Shown: positions 34,602-43,824, numbered from the stretch's first letter. The stretch: 64,000 bases of DNA from Clostridia bacterium (GCA_017532155.1 JAFXJP010000008.1:35659-99658), one strand, 5' to 3'. The notes: generated by a model from the letters alone, not told the origin. Numbers and translations: made by a program.

Positions 34602-35114
34602 ATGCAGCTGCAATGGATGGGCGAATATCGTGAAATAGTGGAAAAACTGATCCACTACTGCAACGTTTATGCGTCCGTGTACAAAAAAGAATGCATCACC
34701 AAGTCCGGCGTTACCTTCTCTTTCTCTCAGATTCAGGTATTGGAATATCTGCTGGAAAATGAAGAAAGCAACGACAATATGTCCATTGTTGCCGCACGTC
34801 TCGGTATTGCGTTGTCCACCTTCTCCAAGCTCGTCTCCGCGCTGGAGAAAAAGGGCCTGCTGGAAAAATATTTCCTGGAGGGCAATAAAAAGAATATCGT
34901 CGTGCGCGTCAGCGATCTTGGCCGCGAAGTATATGCCGGTTATGCGGAAGAGATTTATAAGAATCACTTCTCCAATATGTTTGACGTGCTCAAGGATATC
35001 CCCAAGGAATATCTGCCCGTCATCGCGCAGGCCCTGGCTAAGCCCATGGGCCAGCGCAGCTATACCAAACAGCCCAAGCCCGTGCTGATTCCCTGCCATC
35101 GTCATGACGATTGA
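34602..35114 (+). CDS. MarR family transcriptional regulator
   Basis: A 170-residue winged-helix protein. The recognition part is QIQVLEYLLENEE...VAARLGIALSTFSKLVSALEKKGLLEKYFLEGNKKNIVVRVSDLGREV, the usual MarR order of helix, HTH and beta wing. ATG 34602 follows AGGAGA (34588-34593). The downstream glycolytic gene has its own strong promoter whose -35 overlaps the marR stop, so the two are separately transcribed even though adjacent. Targets are unknown; the divergent 5'-nucleotidase or its own promoter is the natural guess. Confidence 0.9.
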   Translation: MQLQWMGEYREIVEKLIHYCNVYASVYKKECITKSGVTFSFSQIQVLEYLLENEESNDNMSIVAARLGIALSTFSKLVSALEKKGLLEKYFLEGNKKNIVVRVSDLGREVYAGYAEEIYKNHFSNMFDVLKDIPKEYLPVIAQALAKPMGQRSYTKQPKPVLIPCHRHDD

Positions 35115-35139
35115 CAGCAGAAAGCATCTTCCCTATAAT
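35111..35139 (+). promoter_or_regulatory. Promoter of gpmI
   Basis: TTGACA (35111-35116, overlapping the marR stop codon), 17-base spacer, TATAAT (35134-35139). Confidence 0.9.
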
Positions 35140-35196
35140 AAATAAGATCGGTTTTCCCGATCGATACGGATATACTTAGAAAGGATCTGACCTGCA

Positions 35197-36771
35197 ATGA
35201 ATAAAAAGCCCGTTGTGCTCGTCGTCATGGACGGCGTTGGCAAAACCGAAAAAGACCTGGGCAACATGGTTATGCATGCCCACACCCCCACGCTGGATGA
35301 AATGATCGCCACCTGCCCCAACAACGTTATCCAGGCGCACGGCACCGCCGTCGGCCTGCCCTCCGATGATGACATGGGCAACAGCGAAGTAGGCCACAAT
35401 GCGCTGGGCTGCGGCCAGATCTACGCCCAGGGCGCCAAGCTGGTTAATGAATCCATCGAGTCCGGCAGCCTGTTCGCCTCCGCCGTCTGGCAGGAGCTGA
35501 CCGGCCGCTGCGTTGAAAAAGCTTCCACCATGCACTTTATCGGCTTGCTGTCTGACGGCAACGTGCACAGCAACATTTCCCATCTCAAGGCGCTGATTGA
35601 AAACGCCAAGGTACAGGGCGTGAAGAACGTGCGCGTGCATGCGCTCATCGACGGCCGCGACGTGCCCGCCACCAGCGCGCTGCAGTACATTGACGATATC
35701 GAAGCCTTCATGGCTTCCCTCAACGACGATACTTTCCACGCCTGCATCGCCTCCGGCGGCGGCCGCATGAAGGTGACCATGGACCGCTACCAGGCCAACT
35801 GGAATATGGTCAAGCTCGGCTGGGAAACCCACGTACACGGCGAAGGCCGTCAGTTCTCCTCTGCCCGCGAGGCTGTTGAAACCTACCGCGCTGAAGAAAA
35901 CGTGATCGACCAGGATCTGCCCGCCTTCGTGATCGCCAAGGACGGCAAGCCCGTTGGCACCATCGAAGATGGCGACAGCGTGGTGCTGTACAACTTCCGC
36001 GGCGACCGTGCGCTGGAAATCTCCATGGCGTTCGATCATGCTGATTTCCCCTACTTTGATCGCGGCCGCAAGCCCGACGTGCTGTTTGCCGGTATGCTGC
36101 AGTATGACGGCGACCTCAAGCTTCCCGAGCGCTTCCTGGTTTCTCCGCCCGCCATCCGCAATACCCTCAGCGAAGTGCTGGTAGCCGCCGGCATTCCCCA
36201 ATACGCTGTGTCCGAAACCCAGAAGTACGGCCATGTGACCTATTTCTGGAACGGCAACCGCTCCGAAAAGTTCTCCGAGGAGCTGGAAACCTTTGAAGAA
36301 ATCCCCTCCGACGTGCGCTCCTTTGACGAAGCGCCCTGGATGAAGGCCGCCGAAGTGACCGACAAGGTGATCGAAGCGATCGAAAGCAAGAAGTACGGCT
36401 TCATCCGCTGCAACTACCCCAACGGCGACATGGTCGGCCACACTGGCAACATGGACGCCACCCGCATTGCGGTAGAGAGCGTTGACCTGGAGCTGCGCCG
36501 CGTATGGAATGCCTGCAAGGCAAACGGCTGCATCCTGATGGTCACCGCCGACCACGGCAACGCCGACGAAATGCTGCAGAAGGGCAAGAAGGGCGATATG
36601 CAGCCCAAGACCGCTCATTCCCTCAATCCCGTCCCCTTCATCCTGTGGGACGACGAGCCTCACACCCTGAAGGAAGGCGCCTTCGGTCTTGGCAACGTTG
36701 CCCCCACCGTCGCGCAGATCATGGGCCTGACCGCGCCCGAGTGCTGGCTGCCCGGCATGCTGGCCGACTGA
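35197..36771 (+). CDS. gpmI: 2,3-bisphosphoglycerate-independent phosphoglycerate mutase
   Basis: A 524-residue alkaline-phosphatase-superfamily enzyme that interconverts 3- and 2-phosphoglycerate with Mn. The start VVLVVMDGVG holds the first metal Asp. The phosphoserine nucleophile sits in DDDMGNSEVGHNALG. Further motifs are HFIGLLSDGNVHSN, HALIDGRDVPATS, NYPNGDMVGHTGN and VTADHGNADEM. The length is normal. It has its own promoter and terminator. Pyruvate kinase is encoded 2.5 kb downstream, so two lower-glycolysis steps lie together. Confidence 0.97.
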   Translation: MNKKPVVLVVMDGVGKTEKDLGNMVMHAHTPTLDEMIATCPNNVIQAHGTAVGLPSDDDMGNSEVGHNALGCGQIYAQGAKLVNESIESGSLFASAVWQELTGRCVEKASTMHFIGLLSDGNVHSNISHLKALIENAKVQGVKNVRVHALIDGRDVPATSALQYIDDIEAFMASLNDDTFHACIASGGGRMKVTMDRYQANWNMVKLGWETHVHGEGRQFSSAREAVETYRAEENVIDQDLPAFVIAKDGKPVGTIEDGDSVVLYNFRGDRALEISMAFDHADFPYFDRGRKPDVLFAGMLQYDGDLKLPERFLVSPPAIRNTLSEVLVAAGIPQYAVSETQKYGHVTYFWNGNRSEKFSEELETFEEIPSDVRSFDEAPWMKAAEVTDKVIEAIESKKYGFIRCNYPNGDMVGHTGNMDATRIAVESVDLELRRVWNACKANGCILMVTADHGNADEMLQKGKKGDMQPKTAHSLNPVPFILWDDEPHTLKEGAFGLGNVAPTVAQIMGLTAPECWLPGMLAD

Positions 36772-36786
36772 TTGTAAAAACAACAT

Positions 36787-36813
36787 AAGCGGAAGCCATA
36801 CCGGCTTCCGCTT
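36787..36813 (+). terminator. Terminator of gpmI
   Basis: An 11-bp stem (36787-36797 with 36803-36813), then TTTT. It lies 22 bases before the next start codon. Confidence 0.85.
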
Positions 36814-36834
36814 TTCCATAGAAAGGATTTTACT

Positions 36835-37773
36835 ATGCACATCGTCCTTGCCGAGCCCCTGGGCATTTCCGAAAGCACCCTGCGCGATTTCGCTGCGCCG
36901 CTCATCGCTGCCGGGCATGAATTTACCCATTATCCGGACAAAGCCTCCGATGACGTGATGCTGTTAGAGCGCCTCAAAGACGCGGACATTGCGCTGATTG
37001 CCAATCGTCCGCTGCCCGAAAGCGTTTTGAAAAACTGCCCGAAATTGCAGTACGTTGACGTCGCTTTCACAGGCGTTGATCACGTGGCGATGGATTATTG
37101 CCGCGAAAAGGGCATTCCCGTCAGCAACTGCGCAGGCTACTCCGACCAGACGGTGGCAGAACTGACTATCGGCTTTACCATCGCCCTTTTGCGCAAGCTG
37201 CCCGCCTGTGACAGCGCCACGCGCAGCGGCGGCACCTCCGCGCTTCTCCGCGGCCGCGAAATCGCCGGGCGCACGGTGGGCGTCATCGGCCTTGGCCTCA
37301 TTGGCCGCCGCACAGCCCAGCTGTTTGAGGCCTTCGGCGCGCATGTGATCGCCTGTGATCCCGTCCCCTCCAGCGATTATCCCATGGTGTCGCTGGATGA
37401 GCTGCTGCAAAAAAGCGACATCGTCACCCTGCACGCGCCGAATATCCCCGCCACGCGAAAAATGCTGGGCAAAAAGCAGTTTGCCCAGATGCAGCCCCAT
37501 GCGCTGTTCATCAATTGCGCCCGCGGTGCGCTGGTGGATTCTCAGGCGCTTGCCGACGCGCTGAACCGCGAGCTGATTGCCGGCGCCGCGGTGGACGTAT
37601 TCGATCTTGAGCCCCCGCTGCCCGCAGACGAACCGCTGCTGCACGCAAAAAACTGCATCCTTGCGCCGCATGTTGCCTATCTCAGCGACGAAAGCATGCT
37701 GCGCCGCGCGCGTATTGCCTTTGATAACCTTGCCGCCTATCTGAACGGCACGCCGCAAAACATCTGCCAATAA
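36835..37773 (+). CDS. D-2-hydroxyacid dehydrogenase (NAD-binding)
   Basis: A 312-residue member of the D-isomer-specific 2-hydroxyacid dehydrogenases. The nucleotide-binding loop is VGVIGLGLIGRRTAQ (near residue 147). Catalytic residues are visible as Arg in INCARGALVD, Glu in FDLEPPLP and His in LAPHVAYLS. AGAAAGGA precedes ATG 36835. Candidate substrates include phosphoglycerate, glycerate and other 2-oxo acids. The lack of an ACT domain argues against a classical SerA, and its place beside gpmI suggests glycerate-type chemistry only weakly. Confidence 0.9.
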   Translation: MHIVLAEPLGISESTLRDFAAPLIAAGHEFTHYPDKASDDVMLLERLKDADIALIANRPLPESVLKNCPKLQYVDVAFTGVDHVAMDYCREKGIPVSNCAGYSDQTVAELTIGFTIALLRKLPACDSATRSGGTSALLRGREIAGRTVGVIGLGLIGRRTAQLFEAFGAHVIACDPVPSSDYPMVSLDELLQKSDIVTLHAPNIPATRKMLGKKQFAQMQPHALFINCARGALVDSQALADALNRELIAGAAVDVFDLEPPLPADEPLLHAKNCILAPHVAYLSDESMLRRARIAFDNLAAYLNGTPQNICQ

Positions 37774-37776
37774 AGT

Positions 37777-37805
37777 AAAAGGCGACGGTTAAACCGTCGC
37801 CTTTT
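37777..37805. terminator. Shared terminator overlapping the 3' end of the next gene
   Basis: A 14-bp A/T-flanked stem serves the plus-strand dehydrogenase. Its left arm also encodes the last codons and TAA of the minus-strand gene ending at 37789, so that message ends inside its own coding tail hairpin. Confidence 0.85.
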
Positions 37806-39099
37806 TCATTTTTAAATCTCGTTTAATACGTTTGATCAGGCTGATCCGCGGCTGCTGCTTGACCCCCTCTGTCAGGCAGTCTGCACGCGACAAAAAGATA
37901 AACAGCGCATAATAAATGGGATCGTTGTGGAAAATCTCTGCCACGCCCATGATGGCAAGCGTACAGACAAGCAGCGTCACAGCTTTAACAGCCAGGCTTC
38001 GCCGATACAGCAGCGCTTCCTTCGTCGCAAAATATATCGCCGCCAGATACATTCCTACCGCAATTGCGCCGCCGTGCAGCATCAATTCCAGCAGCTGGTT
38101 GTGCGTGTGAGAATAGGCGCCGCCCATAATTTCTTTCATATAGGCTACCGGAAAATACCCCACGCCCGTCAACGGATTTTTAAAGATAATATCCATGATC
38201 TTATCCCAAAGCACCGTACGGTTGGACAGCGTCATACTCTTATGCAGCACCTCTGTTATCAGTGTGCTGAAGAGATTGAGCAAATCAAAAAACTGAATGC
38301 CGATCAGAATCATCGCCGCCAGCACTGTAAACAATACCGGTGAAATATACCTGGGCAGCGCGCGCCGATTGCACCAGACCGTCAGCAGCAGCAAAACAGC
38401 TATGCCAATCAGCGCTGTGCCGCCGCGCTGATATGCGATCGTCACGCCGGCGGCCAGCGCCATAATGACCGTGCGCAGCAGATACGTTTTTCCCAACACA
38501 AAATACCGAACAAACGCCAGCGTCAGCGCCGGAAACACAATCCGGTAATAAAACACATGGTTCCCCAGCAGCCACTCAGGATGTCTTCCGGCAGGCAGCA
38601 GAGAATTGGGAAACACCACAAAGCAAATCACATTCAGATACACCCAGCATTCAAGCGCGCCCGTCAGCCCGCGAAGAAGGCTGTCTCTTTCGCGCTGCAG
38701 GCCCATATCGATCATCATCATCAGGGCAAATCCCGCATGCCAGTCGATATGATAGCCGCTTGCTCCATCAAACACAAATGTGATACCATCCAGATATAAA
38801 AACATACCCAGAATGCTGATCAGCGTCGGATTCACGCGCCTGATATCCTTCAGCGCCCATCTGAGCACATAGCTAATCAGTACCAGCGTCACAATCAGAT
38901 AAGTTGTCGTATAGAACAGGGGAAATCTCTCAACGCCCAGCACCGACGCCAGCAGCGCATCCACATCGCACAGCACGCGCGGCTTGAGCGCAATGACTGA
39001 AAAAAACGCATATAAATAAGGCTGCGAAAAAATCAAATCCAAAATGGCGCTGACTTTTCCGCGCTCATGTACTTGTTTATTGTCCAAAGCAGCTTGCAT
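37789..39099 (-). CDS. O-antigen ligase-like polytopic membrane protein
   Basis: A 436-residue protein with about ten to twelve hydrophobic helices. The family's extracytoplasmic loop motif is present late in the chain: SNRTVLWDKIMDIIFKNPLTGVGYF followed by HTHNQLLELMLHGG, with Arg and His residues typical of WaaL/Wzy/TuaE proteins. Such proteins ligate or polymerise lipid-linked glycans at the outer membrane face. GAGGAGG precedes ATG 39099. It could supply the surface-polymer region that begins at 41 kb, though it is not in that operon. Confidence 0.85.
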   Translation of the reverse strand: MQAALDNKQVHERGKVSAILDLIFSQPYLYAFFSVIALKPRVLCDVDALLASVLGVERFPLFYTTTYLIVTLVLISYVLRWALKDIRRVNPTLISILGMFLYLDGITFVFDGASGYHIDWHAGFALMMMIDMGLQRERDSLLRGLTGALECWVYLNVICFVVFPNSLLPAGRHPEWLLGNHVFYYRIVFPALTLAFVRYFVLGKTYLLRTVIMALAAGVTIAYQRGGTALIGIAVLLLLTVWCNRRALPRYISPVLFTVLAAMILIGIQFFDLLNLFSTLITEVLHKSMTLSNRTVLWDKIMDIIFKNPLTGVGYFPVAYMKEIMGGAYSHTHNQLLELMLHGGAIAVGMYLAAIYFATKEALLYRRSLAVKAVTLLVCTLAIMGVAEIFHNDPIYYALFIFLSRADCLTEGVKQQPRISLIKRIKRDLKMKKATV

Positions 39100-39164
39100 C
39101 TTTCGTCCTCCTCAATTTTTTATCATAGCACAAACTTATCGTATTTACAACCATACACTCCGTC

Positions 39165-39193
39165 TTGCATCCCTTGACAATATCCGTTATACT
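39165..39193 (+). promoter_or_regulatory. Promoter of pyk
   Basis: TTGCAT (39165-39170), 17-base spacer, TATACT (39188-39193). A TTGACA at 39174 lies too close to this -10 and has no good partner. Confidence 0.65.
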
Positions 39194-39226
39194 ATCAGTA
39201 ATTCTTTTTCATAAACGAAGTAATGT

Positions 39227-40645
39227 ATGCGCAAAACCAAGATTGTTTGCACGCTGGGCCCCGCCAGCGCTGATGAATCCATTATGGAAGAAATGCTGCG
39301 CAGCGGCATGAACGTCGCCCGCTTCAATTTTTCTCACGGCACCCATGAATCTCACGAAGAAATGATCGCCCGCTTCCGCGCCGTACGCGACAGGCTGAAT
39401 GTTCCCGCCGCCGTGCTGCTGGATACCAAGGGACCGGAGATCCGCCTGGGCGAAGTGCAGGATGGCAGCGCGCTTTTGAAAACGGGCGCTGATTTTACCC
39501 TCACCACCCGCAATGTAACGGGCGGCGTCCAGGAAGTTTCCATCAGCTACCGCGATCTGCCCAGCCAGCTCAAGGAAGGCGACAGCGTGCTGATCGACGA
39601 TGGCCGTGTGCATCTGCTGGTCAAGGATACAACGGAAACCGATATCCATTGCACCGTGCTCAGCGGCGGAAAAATCGCCACGCGCAAGGGCGTTAACGTC
39701 CCCGGCGTGCACCTGACCATGCCCTATCTGAGTGAAAAGGACAAAAGCGATTTGCTCTTTGGCATCGAGCATGATGTCGATTTCATCGCCGCCTCCTTTG
39801 TCCGCACCGCCAAAGACGTTATTGACATGCGCAAATTCCTCAATTATAACGGCGGTCACAACATCCGCATTATCGCTAAAATCGAAAATGAGGAGGGCGT
39901 CGAGCATTTTGACGAAATCCTCAAAAACTGCGACGGCATCATGATCGCCCGCGGCGACATGGGCGTTGAAATTGCCTATGAGCGTCTGCCCGGTCTACAA
40001 AAGCGCTTTATTCGCCGCTGCTATCAGGCGGGCAAAATGGTCATCACTGCCACGCAGATGCTGGAATCCATGATCAATAATCCCAACCCCACCCGCGCAG
40101 AGATCACCGACGTTGCCAACGCCGTCTTTGACGGCACTTCCGCTGTGATGCTCTCTGGCGAAAGCGCCTCGGGCAAATACCCTATCCAGGCCGTCCGCGC
40201 CATGGCGCGCATTGCCGCCCAGGCTGAATGTGATGCAATGTCCATGGATATCTACTCTGGCCTGCCGCATGATATGGACGCCAGCGACACTACCAACGCC
40301 ATCTGCGACGCTGCCTGCACCACCGCCCGTGACGTAGGCGCAAAGGCTATCCTGACGGTAACCATGACGGGCCGCAGCGCGCGCGGTATTTCCAAATTCC
40401 GTCCTGCCGAGCGCATCGTCGCCGCCACGCCCGATCGTAAAACCTATCATCAGCTGTCTCTCTCCTGGGGCGTTTACCCCGTGCTGGCGCTCAAGCAATC
40501 CACAACTGAGGATTTGTGCCGCCACGCCATTGATTGTGCGCGCAACATCGACGCTGTCGATGCAGGCGATCTGGTGGTCATCACAGCCGGCGCTCCGCTG
40601 GATGTATCTGGAAGCACCAATCTTCTGCGCGTGCAGAGCGTATAA
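39227..40645 (+). CDS. pyk: Pyruvate kinase
   Basis: A 472-residue pyruvate kinase, converting PEP and ADP to pyruvate and ATP. Family blocks are TKIVCTLGPAS, NVARFNFSHG, LLDTKGPEIR, the active-site region IAKIENEEGVEHFDEIL...IMIARGDMGVEI and MVITATQMLESMI. The C-terminal domain is complete (ILTVTMTGRSARGISKFRP), and the additional PEP-utiliser tail seen in Bacillus is absent. Its terminator is displaced by the MITE-like insertion described next. Confidence 0.97.
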   Translation: MRKTKIVCTLGPASADESIMEEMLRSGMNVARFNFSHGTHESHEEMIARFRAVRDRLNVPAAVLLDTKGPEIRLGEVQDGSALLKTGADFTLTTRNVTGGVQEVSISYRDLPSQLKEGDSVLIDDGRVHLLVKDTTETDIHCTVLSGGKIATRKGVNVPGVHLTMPYLSEKDKSDLLFGIEHDVDFIAASFVRTAKDVIDMRKFLNYNGGHNIRIIAKIENEEGVEHFDEILKNCDGIMIARGDMGVEIAYERLPGLQKRFIRRCYQAGKMVITATQMLESMINNPNPTRAEITDVANAVFDGTSAVMLSGESASGKYPIQAVRAMARIAAQAECDAMSMDIYSGLPHDMDASDTTNAICDAACTTARDVGAKAILTVTMTGRSARGISKFRPAERIVAATPDRKTYHQLSLSWGVYPVLALKQSTTEDLCRHAIDCARNIDAVDAGDLVVITAGAPLDVSGSTNLLRVQSV

Positions 40646-40660
40646 TTTCTCGCTAAAAAA

Positions 40661-40675
40661 GACCGGAGACGGTCT
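40661..40675 (+). repeat. Left target-site duplicate (half of the split pyk terminator)
   Basis: The 15-base sequence GACCGGAGACGGTCT is preceded by AAAAAA but not followed by T's. Its twin at 40910-40924 is followed by TTTTTTT. The pair flanks the inserted hairpin element. Confidence 0.8.
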
Positions 40676-40909
40676 CAGGGTGTCGAAAAAATGTTTTCGA
40701 CACCCTGCGCACGAAAGTCAGCTAAAGCAGACTTTCATGCGGAGCATCATTTTCCTGTGAGGCTGCGCCTCACGGTCGGAAAATGATATCGGAAGCAGTA
40801 TTTCAACTGCTCCTCGCGGCGTACACGCCGCCGCTGCGGATTAAAAATGAAGGGCTGGCCGCCCTTCATTGCATCCCGCTGAGTTAGCTACGATTTTTTG
40901 ACAGACTGC
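40676..40909. mobile_element. MITE-like hairpin element inserted in the pyk terminator
   Basis: These 234 bases have no gene and are flanked by 15-base direct repeats. At least five hairpins are packed end to end: 40677-40706 (13-bp stem), 40709-40740, 40746-40787 (with an inner GTGAGGC/GCCTCAC stem), 40794-40811 and 40846-40870. The ends are imperfect inverted repeats (GGTGTCGAAAAAATG against CTGTCAAAAAATCG read from the other side). This is the structure of a non-autonomous element mobilised by an absent transposase. Stable hairpins also mean that read-through from pyk would meet strong structure. Confidence 0.75.
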
Positions 40910-40930
40910 GACCGGAGACGGTCTTTTTTT
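40910..40930 (+). terminator. Right target-site duplicate with T tract (displaced pyk terminator)
   Basis: GACCG GAGA CGGTC stem followed by seven T's, now 265 bases past the pyk stop. Confidence 0.75.
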
Positions 40931-40954
40931 ATGCCTGTAAACTGCCAAAATTGC

Positions 40955-40984
40955 TTGTCTTTTTCCATTCAGCTGTTATATAAT
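40955..40984 (+). promoter_or_regulatory. Promoter of the LtaS-like gene
   Basis: TTGTCT (40955-40960), 18-base spacer, TATAAT (40979-40984), about 40 bases before ATG 41025. Confidence 0.65.
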
Positions 40985-41024
40985 AAGAAGGATATTGTTT
41001 TACCGCAAAGGAGACAACGCACCG

Positions 41025-42752
41025 ATGAAACCCGCCCGCAAAAAACACCGCTATGGCCGTCGGCTGAAAACCGCCTTCCTGCCCTGTTTACTGCTATCCT
41101 TCATGGTTTGCATCTGGGGCTCTATGGAAGTTTTCGTTGGCAATGCCGCCAATTTCCGCTTCTCTTTCCTGGAAGCCTTCGTGCCGCTGTTTGCGCTGTG
41201 TCTTGCCTCCACCCTCATCGCTGCGCTGGTTATCGCCATTTTCCGCAAGTTTCCTTACCGGCTGCTCGTATCGCTTGTCTTCTCTCTGGCGCTGGTTGGC
41301 TATGTGCAGAATGTATTTCTCAATCTGGATCTGGGCCTGATGGAGGGCGACGGCGTTGACTGGTCGCTCTATACCGCGCACGGGCACAGCAATCTGATCA
41401 TCTGGGCCGTATCTCTCCTTGCACTGCTGACTGTGCTTTTGCTGCTCAAGGTCAAGGTTCGCCGCGCTGTCATCACCTATGGCTCGCTTGTGCTTTTGCT
41501 GATTCAAGGGCTGACCTTTGGCATTGTCAGCGCGCAGCATTTGGTCAGCGACGCCAGCAGCAAGCACGAAACCGCTTATGTCCTTGCCGGCAACGAACAA
41601 TACAAGGTTTCTCCTAACGGCAACGTCATCGTTATCATGCTCGATTATTTTTCCAACGACTATATCGACAGCATGCTCAAGCAGTTCCCCGACGCGCTGA
41701 ATGATCTGAAAGACTTCACCTATTACGATAACTGCGATCCCACCTATATCGGCACCTTTCCCTCCGTGGTGCACATGCTGACCGGCCATGAATTTGACCA
41801 CACCATTCCCATTGAAAAGTGGTTCAGCGACGCCTGGAACAGTGACAGCGCGCAGTATTTCTACCAGACGCTGGCGGATAACGGCTACGAAGCGCGTTTC
41901 TTTGATTCCTCCAGCAGCTACTTCGGCATCAAATATGCCACGCCCTATTTTTCCAATTTGATCGAACAAGAGCGCACCGTGCGTTATGACCGCCTGGTCA
42001 AGAACATGCTCAAGCTCAGCCTGTACCGCTACGCGCCGCATGCGCTCAAGCAGTATGTTGAGCCGCACTCCTATGACCTGACTGCCGCCGTCACCCTGAC
42101 GGGCAACGGCATCATCAACTCTTGGAATCAGAACGCTTTCTACAACATGCTGCGCCTTGACAGGCTGCAGCCCAACGAAACCGATAAAAAGTATTTCATC
42201 ATCGAGTTCCTGCGCGGCACGCATCCGCCCTATCAGGTGAATGAACACGCCGCCTGGGATACCGAAGCCACGCTGGAAGAATGCGCCGCCGGTTATATGC
42301 TGATGGTTTCCGAGTATATCAATCAGCTCAAAGCGCTTGATCTGTACGACGACGCCACCATCATCATTACCTCCGATCACGGCGATAAAGAAAACAGCAT
42401 GCAGGTGCTCTACTTTATCAAGGAGCCGCATGTCACCCGTACGGAAATGGCCGTCAACTCTGCGCCCATTTCGCACAAGGAATTTATCGGCACTGTGCTG
42501 CATAATATCGGTGCAGAATATCCCTATGGTCAAACCATCTATGATTTCTCTGAGGATGAAGAGCGCGAGCGCACCATTATGCGCAATTTCATTGATACGA
42601 ATTACCCTGCCGTGCCTAAATACATGAGCACCGCCGACGGCACGCACACCGTGATGTACGCCTACACCTACGAGGGGGATCGCAAAGACCTGCGCAAGCA
42701 GATCCGCCGCGGTCCTACGGAAATCCTGCCCCTGACCGAATCCTTTAACTAA
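41025..42752 (+). CDS. LtaS-like membrane phosphotransferase (alkaline phosphatase superfamily, Thr-type)
   Basis: A 575-residue protein: five membrane helices (residues about 20-175), then an extracytoplasmic sulfatase-fold domain. The first metal Asp is in VIVIMLDYF. At the sulfatase Cys position stands Thr244 (YIGTFPSVVHMLTG), the residue type used by lipoteichoic acid synthases and phosphoethanolamine transferases. The late metal site is IITSDHGDKENS. These features argue for transfer of a polyol-phosphate group rather than sulfate hydrolysis, although the surrounding sequence is not that of classical LtaS. ATG 41025 has AAAGGAGA upstream. A secreted paralogue (51978-53861) shares the stretch DYF.N.Y......DFT.Y.NCDP.YIGT.PS..HMLTG. 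Confidence 0.82.
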   Translation: MKPARKKHRYGRRLKTAFLPCLLLSFMVCIWGSMEVFVGNAANFRFSFLEAFVPLFALCLASTLIAALVIAIFRKFPYRLLVSLVFSLALVGYVQNVFLNLDLGLMEGDGVDWSLYTAHGHSNLIIWAVSLLALLTVLLLLKVKVRRAVITYGSLVLLLIQGLTFGIVSAQHLVSDASSKHETAYVLAGNEQYKVSPNGNVIVIMLDYFSNDYIDSMLKQFPDALNDLKDFTYYDNCDPTYIGTFPSVVHMLTGHEFDHTIPIEKWFSDAWNSDSAQYFYQTLADNGYEARFFDSSSSYFGIKYATPYFSNLIEQERTVRYDRLVKNMLKLSLYRYAPHALKQYVEPHSYDLTAAVTLTGNGIINSWNQNAFYNMLRLDRLQPNETDKKYFIIEFLRGTHPPYQVNEHAAWDTEATLEECAAGYMLMVSEYINQLKALDLYDDATIIITSDHGDKENSMQVLYFIKEPHVTRTEMAVNSAPISHKEFIGTVLHNIGAEYPYGQTIYDFSEDEERERTIMRNFIDTNYPAVPKYMSTADGTHTVMYAYTYEGDRKDLRKQIRRGPTEILPLTESFN

Positions 42753-42774
42753 AGCAACAAAGGAGAAATGCACG

Positions 42775-43818
42775 ATGACCCGTCTGTTCACGCGCTTCCT
42801 ATCCCTTCTGGCCGCGCTTCTTCTCGCGGTTTCGCCCGCTCTGGCGCAGTCTGCGCAGATCGAAGGTGAAATCACGCTGGAAGCCGAGGCACTGGCGCAG
42901 ATTTTCCCGCTGGACGCCGCGCTGCTCGCTTCTCTGAACGGCGAATTAACCGCTCAGCAGACGCAAAGCGGCCTGCACGCCACCTGGGATAGCGGCTTTA
43001 CCGCCTCCTGCAATCAGCTTGGCGACGGCTCTGTGCTTTTTGCCACGGGCGATATGCAGTCCGCCGGTCGTGCCTTGATGCTGCCTGCGCAGACGCAGGG
43101 CAATCCGCTTGACCGCATCCACGCCTGGCTGGATCAGCTGGGCGATGAGCAGACCTTCGCCAACGCCGTGTACTCCTCGCTGTTCACGCGCGCGCTGTCG
43201 GTAGATCTGACCGGCCAGATGCTCTCCCCCATCCTGGGCGAAGTGCTGGCGCAGTACCCCTTCCTGCCCGGCCTGCTGGGTCTGGACGCCGCCGCCGTCA
43301 CGCGCCTGGCCTCCTCTGCGCAGACCGACGCCGTATGGGGCAATATCACCCGCTATAAGGGCGATGCGCAGCAGTATCCCGATCTGGCGCTGCTCGTTCT
43401 GTCGCTGCATATTCCTTCGCTGCCGCATATGTATCTTTGGCTGCGCACGGATGAATTTGGCTCCACCATCAAATTTGCCCTGGAAGAAAAAGACGTGACC
43501 GACTGGGATGAAACGCTGCTCGCACTGGAAGAGCGCAAGAGCGATACCGGCTTTTTGATCAACGGCTTCACGCTGAATTTCGAGGATGACGAGGAGCTGA
43601 ACATTTATTTCGAAGCCGCCATCACCACGCCCGCGCATGCACTGACCGTGGAGTGCGATTATTATGTTGATTACACCGGCGATTATCTGTGGGCCATTGA
43701 ACTTGTCGCCAGCGAAGCTACGCTCGGCGATGTCTTGGAGCTGGAGATCGAAGCAGCCCAAACGGACGATGGCGCCGTCATTCCCGATCTGAGCGGTCTT
43801 TCTATCGAAAGCATCTAA
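42775..43818 (+). CDS. Secreted protein of unknown function
   Basis: A 347-residue exported protein with a clear signal peptide (about residues 1-24, ...SLLAALLLAVSPALAQ). The mature chain is acidic, with repeated QS/GE-rich strands and no Cys; no domain is recognised. It starts 22 bases after the LtaS-like gene with AAAGGAGAAATG and shares its terminator, so it is likely a partner exported with that enzyme. No membrane tail or sorting motif is seen. Confidence 0.75.
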   Translation: MTRLFTRFLSLLAALLLAVSPALAQSAQIEGEITLEAEALAQIFPLDAALLASLNGELTAQQTQSGLHATWDSGFTASCNQLGDGSVLFATGDMQSAGRALMLPAQTQGNPLDRIHAWLDQLGDEQTFANAVYSSLFTRALSVDLTGQMLSPILGEVLAQYPFLPGLLGLDAAAVTRLASSAQTDAVWGNITRYKGDAQQYPDLALLVLSLHIPSLPHMYLWLRTDEFGSTIKFALEEKDVTDWDETLLALEERKSDTGFLINGFTLNFEDDEELNIYFEAAITTPAHALTVECDYYVDYTGDYLWAIELVASEATLGDVLELEIEAAQTDDGAVIPDLSGLSIESI

Positions 43819-43824
43819 TATAAA

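Noticed and set aside
38557-38799. Small ORF opposite the O-antigen ligase-like gene
   Set aside because: Antisense to coding sequence and without a start signal.
41025-42752. Sulfatase activity for the two AP-superfamily proteins at 41 and 52 kb
   Set aside because: Both have Thr where formylglycine must form, so sulfate hydrolysis is unlikely even though sulfatase profiles would match.
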